A stretch of DNA of 64,000 bases from Clostridium cylindrosporum DSM 605 (GTDB lineage: Bacteria; Bacillota; Clostridia; Clostridiales; Caloramatoraceae): positions 1 to 64,000 of the forward strand of contig NZ_LFVU01000028.1 in NCBI RefSeq assembly GCF_001047375.1. The letters run 5' to 3'. Positions within the stretch are counted from its first letter, which is position 1; the number at the start of each line of letters is the position of its first letter. Below the pieces are notes generated by a model. That model was not told the origin of the DNA, ran no database searches, and saw only the letters and a list, made by a program, of their open reading frames with translations. This document shows, in pieces, positions 1 through 9,209 of the stretch. The position numbers and the translations under genes were made by a program.

Positions 1-815
<815 letters not shown>

Positions 816-915
816 AAATCCTTAATCTCAGTATGAGTGTTTTCATAAAACACACAAAATTATTGTACGCTCGCTATAGTTACTGTTTAGTTTTCAATGA
901 CCAAAGTACTTGATT

Positions 916-944
916 AGTTTATCAGTAATTGACTTGCTTGTCAA
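916..944 (-). promoter_or_regulatory. Sigma-A promoter of the rRNA operon
   Basis: On the minus strand TTGACA (939-944) and TAAACT (916-921) are separated by 17 nt, about 100 nt upstream of the 16S 5' end. This is a near-consensus vegetative promoter at the expected distance for an rrn leader. Confidence 0.75.
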
Positions 945-1263
945 CAGTTACTTTTAAACTTTTTTAATTTATTTTAGTTGTCTTTGCTCTCGCTCCGACA
1001 AGACATATCTTATCATGACTATTAATATATAATGTTATTACGCAATCTATTTTAATCAGATTATGTTAATAATGCTTTGAATATCTATTTGTATCTTCTA
1101 TTTAAACATTATGATTTACCAGGTTTAGTTGTTACCTAAATCTCAATTAATAAGTATCTCAAAGCAGCTTTAAATTCCCTTAGGCCTCTAGTAAATTACA
1201 CTAATAAGAGTTTATTGGGTTAATTCTAAAATATAAAGTAAATAACCTATAGTATAAACAAAG
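945..1263. other. Intergenic region upstream of the rRNA operon
   Basis: AT-rich, no ORF with a ribosome binding site on either strand. No second clear rrn promoter was found. Confidence 0.5.
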
Positions 1264-1307
1264 CTAAAAAATCATATAAAAGGACCCTAGAATATTCTAG
1301 AGTCCTT
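1264..1307 (-). terminator. Intrinsic terminator after the prenyl synthase gene
   Basis: Near-perfect inverted repeat at 1280-1307 (AAGGACtCTAGAATATTCTAGgGTCCTT, arms shown in part) followed on the minus strand by a T-rich tract. Confidence 0.7.
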
Positions 1308-1330
1308 AATCATTATAATAATTCCCTTAA

Positions 1331-3727
1331 TTAATAGTCTCGATTTACAATATAATTTAATAAATGTTTTAAAAAAGTAATTTTAAGTGGCACTTCCTGC
1401 AGTGCTTCCATTGCAAGACAATAATGTTCCCACATTTCTTTTCTGGCACCATCTAAGCCTAAAATTGTTACAAAAGTTGAACTGTTGTTTTCAGCATCTT
1501 TGCCAGGTGACTTTCCTAGTAAGCTCTGGTCCCCTTCAACATCAAGAATGTCATCTTTAATCTGAAAGGCAATTCCTGCATGATAGGCAAACTTCTTTAA
1601 CGCTTTAATTTCACTCTCCTTAGCATTTGCGAGAATTGCAGGCATTATTAAGGAAGCTTCGAATGCTTTTCCTGTTTTATAAAAGCACATCATGTTCAAC
1701 TGCTGAAGTGTCAATTGTTTCCCTTTGGAATCTAGGTCTATAGCCTGTCCTTTACACATATCCCCTGTCATTTGAGCAGAATACTTAATTAATTTAAGCA
1801 CAGTTTTTGCATCAAAATTCTCAAGGCATGATTGTTCTTCGATAGCCTTTTGTGTTAAAAAAAGACCTGTTAATTCAGCCACAGCAGTATTATATACCTG
1901 GTGTAGAGTTTTACGCCCTCTTCGGGTAGATGCATTATCCTGGGATGGTAAATCATCGAATATTAGAGATGCAGTATGCATATACTCAAGTGATCTAAGA
2001 AGTGGTTCAATTGAAGACTCTTTTAAACCATATTCCTTAACCCCCATAACCCAAGTCATTATAGGTCTCAATCTCTTTCCATCACCTTCCAGACTGTAAT
2101 TTGCAGCACCAACTATTGGCTCCTTAATTGATAAAGAGAACTTTTCATCTTTAGGGATATTTAATATGCTATTTATATCTTTTCGTAGAATTTCTACAGT
2201 ATCTAGGAATTCTTCTTGCTCCTTACGTTCATTTCTAAGACTAGTAATCATATGATCTCGAAGCAGCTTATCAAAGAAATCTACATCATCTGCTTTTCTA
2301 ACCATATTTTGAACTAAATCATTGAAATTAGAGTTACCAGAAGCAAAAAGCTTCATAACTTCTTTATATTTCTCAGTTCCAACTCTCTCTTTAAATCGCT
2401 TTAAACCATTTATTGCACGATCTAGAATTACCTCACAGGTCTTAGAATCTGAATTATATACTCTATGAATTAAATTAGATATAACCGTCCAGTATAATTC
2501 AAATGGGTTTATAAGATCTGAGCGCTTATCATGATATTTGATAAAATAGGTATATGGTGTTACTGCACCATCTTTCATATCATCAAACATATCTGCAAAA
2601 TCATCTGCTAGCTGATTATAAATTCCATAATAAAATGTTCTACTATCAAATCCCTCATCCTCGGTGGTATTTATTATAGAACGAGTAATTAATCTTGAAG
2701 ATGAAGATTTTAGGATAACCGGTATATATATTTCTTCATTTGTGTAATTTGAATTTGATAAATCCTTTAAACGGTCTACTTCCTGAGAATTAAAAAACAC
2801 ATAGGCCTGCTGCAAAAATGATTTAATTGTATCTTGTCCCTGATGGCCCTTAATATATTCAAAGGCTTCTCTAAGCTCTGAATGAATATATCGAATCAAA
2901 TCTCCATTACTTCCAGTCCATTCTTCTAGTTCCGGTACAGATCCTGTGATAAGTGTGGTACGTATTAAATCTGAATATTGCTCTTCCTCTTCAGGGCATA
3001 GAACTTTTGCATCTAGAAGATCATCAATAAATGGGTAGGTCAGACCATAGGAATAGCCTAGTCTAATAGCTACGTCAAGTTTATGAGAACGCTCTTTAGA
3101 GGATACCTCATCCCCCATTTCCTCAAGCTGATGCATAATTACCCCGGCAATGATTTTTATAAGTTTACGCTGGGCATGTTCAGCATCCATACCCTCTGGA
3201 ATATTAGATGACACAGTCTTTAGTTTATCTAAAAGCCAAACAAAACTACTCTCGATACCATCCTCCTGAGCCTTTCTATATAAACTTGCCATAGTAAACA
3301 TATCTGATTTTTCTCCTTGATCTGTTTCTATAGATTGAGTTAATCGATTTTTCAAATTATCAACTACTCTCTGAACTCTAGTTTTTGTGTCAGGTGATTC
3401 TAGAGTTTTGCCAAGATCTCTCATGAAAATATATGAGATGCTTCTATCTAAGTAATTATCTAACTTACCTGTGTAATCTAACCATTTTATATAACTATGG
3501 TACCCCTTTGAATCAGCTTTTCCCTTTCTACGTGAAAAAAGTGATGATAATGAATAATGACGAATATGGTTGTGTTTCCATGATTGTATATCGTTTATTA
3601 ATGTAGAGACATAAGTCTTTTTCATAACGTCTATATAAAGTGATTCAAAATAATGAGCAGCCTTCTGCTCAGCCAGCCGATAGAATGCATCTGCATCTTT
3701 TATTAATTCTTCATTCATACTATACAT
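1331..3727 (-). CDS. Large two-part polyprenyl diphosphate synthase family protein
   Basis: 798 aa. Residues about 525-798 are a trans-isoprenyl diphosphate synthase domain: GKRLRP (550-555) for IPP binding, first Asp-rich motif DDLPSQD (591-597, the DDx4D spacing of bacterial farnesyl diphosphate synthases), GDMCKGQ, and second Asp-rich motif DDILDVEGD (725-733). The first ~520 residues are an all-alpha extension of unknown function with two Asp-rich stretches, FIDDLLDA (234-240) and LADDFADMFDD (373-383), which could be remnants or variants of terpenoid-synthase-fold Mg2+ sites. A normal IspA-type enzyme is about 290 aa, so this is a fusion. Likely makes C15-C20 prenyl diphosphates; whether the N-terminal half acts on the product is inference. 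The start is ambiguous between the ATG at 3727 (AGAGGT only 2-3 nt away) and the ATG at 3718 (about 11 nt). Confidence 0.8.
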   Translation of the reverse strand: MYSMNEELIKDADAFYRLAEQKAAHYFESLYIDVMKKTYVSTLINDIQSWKHNHIRHYSLSSLFSRRKGKADSKGYHSYIKWLDYTGKLDNYLDRSISYIFMRDLGKTLESPDTKTRVQRVVDNLKNRLTQSIETDQGEKSDMFTMASLYRKAQEDGIESSFVWLLDKLKTVSSNIPEGMDAEHAQRKLIKIIAGVIMHQLEEMGDEVSSKERSHKLDVAIRLGYSYGLTYPFIDDLLDAKVLCPEEEEQYSDLIRTTLITGSVPELEEWTGSNGDLIRYIHSELREAFEYIKGHQGQDTIKSFLQQAYVFFNSQEVDRLKDLSNSNYTNEEIYIPVILKSSSSRLITRSIINTTEDEGFDSRTFYYGIYNQLADDFADMFDDMKDGAVTPYTYFIKYHDKRSDLINPFELYWTVISNLIHRVYNSDSKTCEVILDRAINGLKRFKERVGTEKYKEVMKLFASGNSNFNDLVQNMVRKADDVDFFDKLLRDHMITSLRNERKEQEEFLDTVEILRKDINSILNIPKDEKFSLSIKEPIVGAANYSLEGDGKRLRPIMTWVMGVKEYGLKESSIEPLLRSLEYMHTASLIFDDLPSQDNASTRRGRKTLHQVYNTAVAELTGLFLTQKAIEEQSCLENFDAKTVLKLIKYSAQMTGDMCKGQAIDLDSKGKQLTLQQLNMMCFYKTGKAFEASLIMPAILANAKESEIKALKKFAYHAGIAFQIKDDILDVEGDQSLLGKSPGKDAENNSSTFVTILGLDGARKEMWEHYCLAMEALQEVPLKITFLKHLLNYIVNRDY

Positions 3728-4142
3728 TACCTCTATTAAATATTAATTGCAAAAACACTTTTCTTTGTAACTATCAAAATATATTTAAATATAATACTAA
3801 TTTAATATCTTTATAACCTAAAAGATAAACATTTCCTTTTAAATATTTATCTTTTTCCTAGCTTATATTTAGTTACTTAGTTTCTAGGCATTACACATGA
3901 TAAAAATTAATTTTAATTATACTATATTAATATTCTATCTTTCTATAAATATAAAAAGCTTTCAAACTATTAATAGTAGATTATCCTACCAAGAAAGTCT
4001 GAATAAGAAAATAAGCCACATAAAATGCAGCTTATAAACTATATTAAATATCTGTTATAAAGAAAAATTGTTTTCAAATCGTAACAATTTAAAAACAATT
4101 TTTAAATAACTGTATTGCTAATTACTATATACAATCAGCAAA
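3728..4142. other. Intergenic region, no gene seen
   Basis: AT-rich, no supported ORF. An imperfect inverted repeat around 4064-4108 (AAAATTG...CAATTTT arms with adjoining T-runs on both strands) and a shorter one near 4122-4147 may act as a terminator for the gene ending at 4143. Confidence 0.3.
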
Positions 4143-6014
4143 CTAATTATGACACTCGCAATTGTTTTCCTCTTCATCTACTAAATGATAAGGGAAAGTA
4201 GAAACTATTATATTATTGTTTCTAAGTAAAGTTTCTCTAATAAAGAAACTTGTATTATTGTGTAGGACCTCATTCCATTTATCATGCGTAACGAATTGTG
4301 GTACAATTACTGTTATTTTTTCATCTTTATTTATTTTATTCGCAATTAATTCTATAGATTCAAGTAGTGGAGTGACTACAGCTCTATATGGAGAGTACTT
4401 TGTAACAAGTTTTATGTCTGTATTAAGTTCACTCCATCTATATTTTAACTTTTCCATTGCTTCCTTATCCGTTGATATGTTAAGAGCAATAACATTTTTA
4501 CTTATACTTTGAGCATATTGAAGTGCACCTATAGATGCCTTATTCAGTGTAGAAATCGGAACTATTACAATGTGAGAGTACTGTACCCTAAGGTCCACAT
4601 TCTTTAAATTTAGATTACTAATACTTAAACCACAAGCAACTTTATCATAGTGAGCTTTAATTTTTAGCTGAACTAAAATTATAATAGGAATTAAAATTGC
4701 AACTATAAATGCACCTTCACTAAATTTCTCTACTAGAATTATTATTGTTGTTATTAAAGTAACTAAAGCACCGAACCCGTTAATTGCAGCACCTTTCATC
4801 CAACCCTTGTTTCGCTTTTTTCTCCAGTAATTTACCATACCAAATTGTCCTAGGGTAAATGATATAAATACACCTATTGCATATAATGGAATCAACCTAT
4901 GTGTATCTGCTTTAAATATAATAACTAGGACACAGGCTATAAATGATAATGCAATTATCCCAAAGGAAAAACTAAGTCTCTTTCCTCTAGTAGTAAATTG
5001 TCTAGGAACAAAACCATCCTTTCCAACTACGTACATAAGCATTGGGAACCCTGTATATGCTGTATTACATGCCATAAGTAAAATTACAGCTGTACTAAAC
5101 TGAATTACATAGTACATTATTCCATTATTGAAAATACCAAATGCTATTTGCGATACAACTGTAGGTCCATTTACAATTGGAACTGCTGTATAGAATATAG
5201 CGAGTACTGAAGTTCCACCAAATATGAAGAATATTAAACCTGCTAATAATAGCATAACAATTTTAGCATTCTTTTGGCTAGGCTCCTGGAAATTCGGTAC
5301 TGAATTACTAACAGCTTCTACACCTGTTAAGGCAGAACATCCTGATGAGAAAGCCCTTAATATAATAAATATCGATAGACTTTCAGTTGCCTTTGTAGGA
5401 ATAGAATACATCGGTTCTGGATGGATATTAAGTACAAAATACTTAAATAATCCATAAAGAATCATAAAAATCATACTAAAAATAAAAATGTAAGTAGGAA
5501 TAGCAAAAATCTTTGAGGACTCACTTATCCCTCTTAAATTTAAAATAGTCAAAACTATAATTATAACTACAACGAAAATAACCTTATACTCTGCTAATCC
5601 GCTAAATGCAGAAACAATAGCATCCGCACCAGCACTTGCACTAACTGCAACAGTAAGTATGTAACTAATTATTAATCCTGCACCAGCGGATAAACCTGCC
5701 TTAGTACCTAGGTTTTCCTTAGCTACCTTATAAGCTCCTCCTCCTTGAGGATAAGCTTTTATAATTTGAATATAGGAAACTGTTAGTATGAACAATAATC
5801 CAATAATCATAAATGAAGTCCAAGTTAACCATTTATAAGCTGATGCCCCTAAAACTATAAGTACAAAAAGAATTTCCTGAGCTCCGTAAGCCACAGATGA
5901 TATTGCATCGCTGGCCATAATCGCTAGTCCAAAAGGAATATTATACTTTTCGTGACTACCTTGCTCATTTGCCAAGGGTTCTCCTATTAAGACATCCAAA
6001 AACTTTTTAAGCAT
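4143..6014 (-). CDS. kimA: KimA-like high-affinity potassium importer (APC superfamily)
   Basis: 623 aa, close in length and motif order to Bacillus subtilis KimA (YdaO, ~607 aa). N-terminal ASDAISSVAYG, IIKAYPQGGGAYKVAKENLG, TVAVSASAGADAI and AFSSGCSALTGVEAVSN are KimA signatures, followed by hydrophobic segments adding up to about 12 membrane helices. The last ~150 residues form a soluble universal-stress-like domain (HIVIVPISTLNKA, VIALNISTD, FPQFVTHDKW). KimA is a K+/H+ symporter inhibited by c-di-AMP. The usual ydaO c-di-AMP riboswitch is not recognisable upstream. Ribosome binding site GGAGGAATAATT precedes the ATG. A C-terminal tail ends in CECHN, which I cannot assign. A related APC transporter with a different substrate is possible. 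Confidence 0.75.
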   Translation of the reverse strand: MLKKFLDVLIGEPLANEQGSHEKYNIPFGLAIMASDAISSVAYGAQEILFVLIVLGASAYKWLTWTSFMIIGLLFILTVSYIQIIKAYPQGGGAYKVAKENLGTKAGLSAGAGLIISYILTVAVSASAGADAIVSAFSGLAEYKVIFVVVIIIVLTILNLRGISESSKIFAIPTYIFIFSMIFMILYGLFKYFVLNIHPEPMYSIPTKATESLSIFIILRAFSSGCSALTGVEAVSNSVPNFQEPSQKNAKIVMLLLAGLIFFIFGGTSVLAIFYTAVPIVNGPTVVSQIAFGIFNNGIMYYVIQFSTAVILLMACNTAYTGFPMLMYVVGKDGFVPRQFTTRGKRLSFSFGIIALSFIACVLVIIFKADTHRLIPLYAIGVFISFTLGQFGMVNYWRKKRNKGWMKGAAINGFGALVTLITTIIILVEKFSEGAFIVAILIPIIILVQLKIKAHYDKVACGLSISNLNLKNVDLRVQYSHIVIVPISTLNKASIGALQYAQSISKNVIALNISTDKEAMEKLKYRWSELNTDIKLVTKYSPYRAVVTPLLESIELIANKINKDEKITVIVPQFVTHDKWNEVLHNNTSFFIRETLLRNNNIIVSTFPYHLVDEEENNCECHN

Positions 6015-6297
6015 TAATTATTCCTCCGTATTATCTTATGAAAAATATTATAAGCATTATATTCTTTTAAAAACCTTCAACTAGTATAATGAACAGATGT
6101 ATACATTTTATTATAACTCTTAATTTATTATCTATACTTTTATCATTTCTAGCTGTATTTCTGCCTTTTCAATGTGCCAAATTTTACATAAACCACACCT
6201 CGAATTTGCCTCTGAACTTGCGTAATTTAATCAGACATTTTTATTAAACTTTATACATAAAATTACCTTTTTTTATTCCGTAAATTTACACCACTTA
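6015..6297 (-). promoter_or_regulatory. Long untranslated leader of kimA
   Basis: About 275 nt separate the predicted promoter from the kimA start. I see no match to ydaO, K+ or other riboswitch consensus, and no ORF with a ribosome binding site. The middle part (about 6165-6245) is less AT-rich than its flanks and contains short GGCA/TGCC-type complementarities. Confidence 0.35.
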
Positions 6298-6326
6298 ACA
6301 TTACATCTTGAAGGCTTTTTTGTCAA
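6298..6326 (-). promoter_or_regulatory. Sigma-A promoter upstream of kimA
   Basis: Minus strand TTGACA (6321-6326), 17-nt spacer, TAATGT (6298-6303). Confidence 0.65.
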
Positions 6327-6411
6327 TATATTTTCTTCTATCTTTAACTAAATATTCCCATTAACTTTTTTATTAATTTACATTTCTCTTTTATTTTGAA
6401 AATCGAATATG

Positions 6412-6440
6412 AAAATACCCTCAACATCACTGTCGAGGGC
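6412..6440 (-). terminator. Putative terminator after the 43-aa ORF
   Basis: Hairpin CCCTCgACA-loop-TGTtGAGGG at 6418-6439, downstream of the small gene on the minus strand, followed by a short T-rich stretch (TATTTTC). Modest poly-U. Confidence 0.5.
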
Positions 6441-6489
6441 TTAGCTTATCAAGACAAAAGACTATCTTTAAAAGATACATATATAACTA

Positions 6490-6621
6490 TTATTTATTTT
6501 TTATCGGTTTATATTTTGAAGCTTTTTCGCTAGGGTCTATATAAGTATAATCTCCATTTTCGCCTTTCATGAGACCTAAAGATGCCATTTTCTTCTTAGT
6601 GTTTTTATATTTTGTTCCCAT
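6490..6621 (-). CDS. Small basic protein, 43 aa, unknown function
   Basis: Short ORF beginning MGTKYKNTKKKMASLGLMKG and ending in YKPIKNK, TAA at 6490. It has a strong ribosome binding site (AGAGGTGAG, 4 nt before the ATG), a hairpin downstream, and lies 55 nt after amrS in the same orientation. It is lysine-rich at both ends, with an acidic/aromatic centre (ENGDYTYIDPSEK). No signal peptide or membrane segment. I do not recognise the family; the fit of RBS, start and terminator is the reason for calling it a gene. Confidence 0.65.
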   Translation of the reverse strand: MGTKYKNTKKKMASLGLMKGENGDYTYIDPSEKASKYKPIKNK

Positions 6622-6676
6622 TTATCTCACCTCTTATAAATTATTTTTGTATTTAAAATTACAACCTAAAAAATTA

Positions 6677-7663
6677 TCATATTATAATGTTTATCTTTTC
6701 TTTACATTCATTACATCTTCCTTCACTAATATGAACTTTTGTACTATAACCATTTCTATTAATAAGAAGTGCTCCACACTTACTACAGTAGGTATTGTTA
6801 TCAACGCCACCTACATTACCTATATACACATGCTTTAAATACTTTTTAGCTTCATTTTGAGCTTCAGTTATTCTCTCTATCTTTGTTGCCTCATTCTCCA
6901 TTTTGTACCTAGGAAAATACCTACTTAAATGTAGAGGTATATTTTCATTAACGCTTGCTATAAATTGAGCTATTTCCTTAGCTTCCTCTAAGGAATCATT
7001 TTCATCACTTACAAGTAATGTTGTTATCTCAACATGACAATGATCATTACATCTTCTGATAGTTTCAAGTACAGGATTCAAATTCGCACCACATACCTTG
7101 TTATAGTACTTATTAGTATATCCCTTTAAATCAATATTCATAGCATCAACGTAGGGTAAAAGCTTCCTTAGAGGCTCTTCATTTATATAACCATTAGATA
7201 CTACTACTACACTTGTATCCTCATTATCCTCCTTGATTTTCTTAGAGGCATCGCACATATATTCATACCACATCATCGGCTCATTATATGTAAAAGCAAC
7301 CCCAACATTATTTTCTATTGTAGGTATAATTCTTATTAAGTCCTCTGCACTAACAAACTGTGTTGATGGCCTATTTTGAGATATCTCATAGTTTTGACAA
7401 AAACTACAGGTCATATTACAGCCAAAACTTCCAATAGACAATATGTTTTTCGAAGGCTTGTAATGGTATAAAGGTTTCTTTTCTATAGGATCAACTCCAG
7501 AGGATGATACCTCTCCATAGTTTATTGCTATAAGTTCTCCATCCTTAACTGTGCGAACTTTGCATACTCCGAACTTTCCTTCATCTATCAAACAGTTATG
7601 TGGACATACTCCGCATCTATTTCTTTCTTCTTTTTTCTCATAGAATAAAACTTTTGTGTCCAT
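6677..7663 (-). CDS. amrS: AmmeMemoRadiSam system radical SAM enzyme
   Basis: 328 aa, PflA-like radical SAM protein. N-terminal zinc-type cysteines (CGVCPHNC, GVCKVR), a GSFGCNMTCSFCQNYEIS segment with the CxxxCxxC [4Fe-4S]/SAM motif at about residues 81-88, and a C-terminal CSKCG...CNEC pair. It starts 3 nt after the stop of the upstream amrB-amrA fusion, so the two are co-transcribed. This conserved trio (AMMECR1, Memo, radical SAM) is widespread in anaerobes; its substrate is not established, with roles in radical modification proposed. Confidence 0.9.
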   Translation of the reverse strand: MDTKVLFYEKKEERNRCGVCPHNCLIDEGKFGVCKVRTVKDGELIAINYGEVSSSGVDPIEKKPLYHYKPSKNILSIGSFGCNMTCSFCQNYEISQNRPSTQFVSAEDLIRIIPTIENNVGVAFTYNEPMMWYEYMCDASKKIKEDNEDTSVVVVSNGYINEEPLRKLLPYVDAMNIDLKGYTNKYYNKVCGANLNPVLETIRRCNDHCHVEITTLLVSDENDSLEEAKEIAQFIASVNENIPLHLSRYFPRYKMENEATKIERITEAQNEAKKYLKHVYIGNVGGVDNNTYCSKCGALLINRNGYSTKVHISEGRCNECKEKINIII

Positions 7664-7666
7664 CCA

Positions 7667-9076
7667 CTATTCACCTTCTTTATATCTTATAACTTCAAAC
7701 TTTTCTATCTCATAATCTTCATTGTTATTTATCCCAGCCTTACTACAAGCTATACTTAATTGTTCTTCGACACTATCTACACCCTCTAAATCAGGTAATA
7801 GTAGTCCTCTTTTATATCCTCTAGTTACTATAACTCCATACTTTTTCGGATCTAACTCCTCTATACTTGCTGGCACTGCATCCATAAGTACGTCTACAGA
7901 TATATCTATATCATCTAGTTCAAATTCATTTACAGGAGAGAACCTTGGATCTTCTAGGGCAGCTTCTATAGAATTTCTTATTATTTCTTCAGCAACAGAA
8001 TCAGTAACTGGTGAAATTGTCCCTATACATCCTCTTAGAGCTCCAAACTTCTTTAAGGATACAAAAACTCCATGTTTCTGACTTAAAAGTTCACTAGGTA
8101 AGTTTGATGTATCATCCATCCTACTACCATTAGTAAAATAATAATTTAGACTTTCCCTAGCAAGTCTAGTATATGGATTCCCTTCACTTAGCTTCTTTTT
8201 TAATTTCTCTTCCCTAGCTTTTATAAGAAAATCTAAAGCACTACTTTCTTTCTCTTCTCTATTTAACTTCATAACTCCATATCCAACTCCAAAAGGTCCT
8301 TCATAGGATAATAGCTCACCTTTAAAATTATTACCCTCTAATGTACCAAGAAGTATATTTACAGAATTAAGCCCACATTGTGCTGCCTCTTCAATCATAG
8401 TATTATCCATACTAAATAATGAATCTATATTACCTTTTTCAAGGCTATCTAAAAACTCATTATCAAACTTTTCTCCATATGGTGAATATTTATATGCTCC
8501 TTCTTCCTTAAGGGCATGTGAAAGATCTCCACTTGCTATTATTACTATATTTCTACCTAATTCCTTAGCTACATTTTGTATCTCAATTCCAAACTTATAT
8601 AATGACATATTTCCAAGTATTGAGTATGTAATATGAACTAACTTATAGTCTCTGTAATACTTATTTATGAAATATAAGGGAACCATTGTCCCATGGTCTA
8701 ACTTAAATTCGTAATTATAATTACTTAACAAATCTGCATTTACAGTAGCCGCTGGTATTCCCTCTAGATGGCAAGCAAGGTTAAGTCTTTCATTAAACTC
8801 TCTATCTATAGCAATATCCATCTTAATATTACTGCATCCGAATTGACTTAAGTCTCCAGTAATTCTATCTTCATTGGAAATTGCTATTGCATCTGAGAAC
8901 ATAGTTGCATGGGGAGTTATAACTACTATTGTCTCTGGCTTAAGAGCTTTTATCTCTTCTCCTACCTTTTCACAGGCATCTATGGTTTTCTGTATCTTTT
9001 TTTCTTCTCCTTTTCCTATATCAGGAATTATGATTGGTGGATGGGGCATTAGATAATAACCTAAAATATTTTTCAT
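7667..9076 (-). CDS. amrB-amrA: AmmeMemoRadiSam system fusion protein: Memo (AmrB) + AMMECR1 (AmrA)
   Basis: 469 aa. Residues 1-~265 are a Memo-like domain related to extradiol dioxygenases (PHPPIIIPDIGKG near the N-terminus, ITPHATMFSD, LDHGTMVPLYF, ASGDLSHAL). Residues ~285-469 are an AMMECR1 domain (GVFVSLKK, ALRGCIGTI, DPRFSPV). In many bacteria these are separate genes; here they are one polypeptide, directly followed by amrS, supporting physical association of the parts. Function of the system is unresolved. Start ATG preceded by AAGGAGAGTTTAAG. Confidence 0.9.
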   Translation of the reverse strand: MKNILGYYLMPHPPIIIPDIGKGEEKKIQKTIDACEKVGEEIKALKPETIVVITPHATMFSDAIAISNEDRITGDLSQFGCSNIKMDIAIDREFNERLNLACHLEGIPAATVNADLLSNYNYEFKLDHGTMVPLYFINKYYRDYKLVHITYSILGNMSLYKFGIEIQNVAKELGRNIVIIASGDLSHALKEEGAYKYSPYGEKFDNEFLDSLEKGNIDSLFSMDNTMIEEAAQCGLNSVNILLGTLEGNNFKGELLSYEGPFGVGYGVMKLNREEKESSALDFLIKAREEKLKKKLSEGNPYTRLARESLNYYFTNGSRMDDTSNLPSELLSQKHGVFVSLKKFGALRGCIGTISPVTDSVAEEIIRNSIEAALEDPRFSPVNEFELDDIDISVDVLMDAVPASIEELDPKKYGVIVTRGYKRGLLLPDLEGVDSVEEQLSIACSKAGINNNEDYEIEKFEVIRYKEGE

Positions 9077-9145
9077 CTTAAACTCTCCTTGTTATAAGCT
9101 TTTATATAATAGTATTATTTCTAAACTTAGCTTTAATTATTATAT

Positions 9146-9194
9146 ATAAAAAATCCAGGATATACATTCCGACTCGTATTATCCTGGATTTTTC
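9146..9194 (-). terminator. Intrinsic terminator of the histidine kinase gene
   Basis: AAATCCAGGATA / TATCCTGGATTT arms (9151-9191) with a T6 run on the minus strand. Confidence 0.85.
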
Positions 9195-9209
9195 AATATT
9201 AATATATTC

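Noticed and set aside
6015-6420. ydaO (c-di-AMP) riboswitch before kimA
   Set aside because: The conserved ydaO core sequences are not present.
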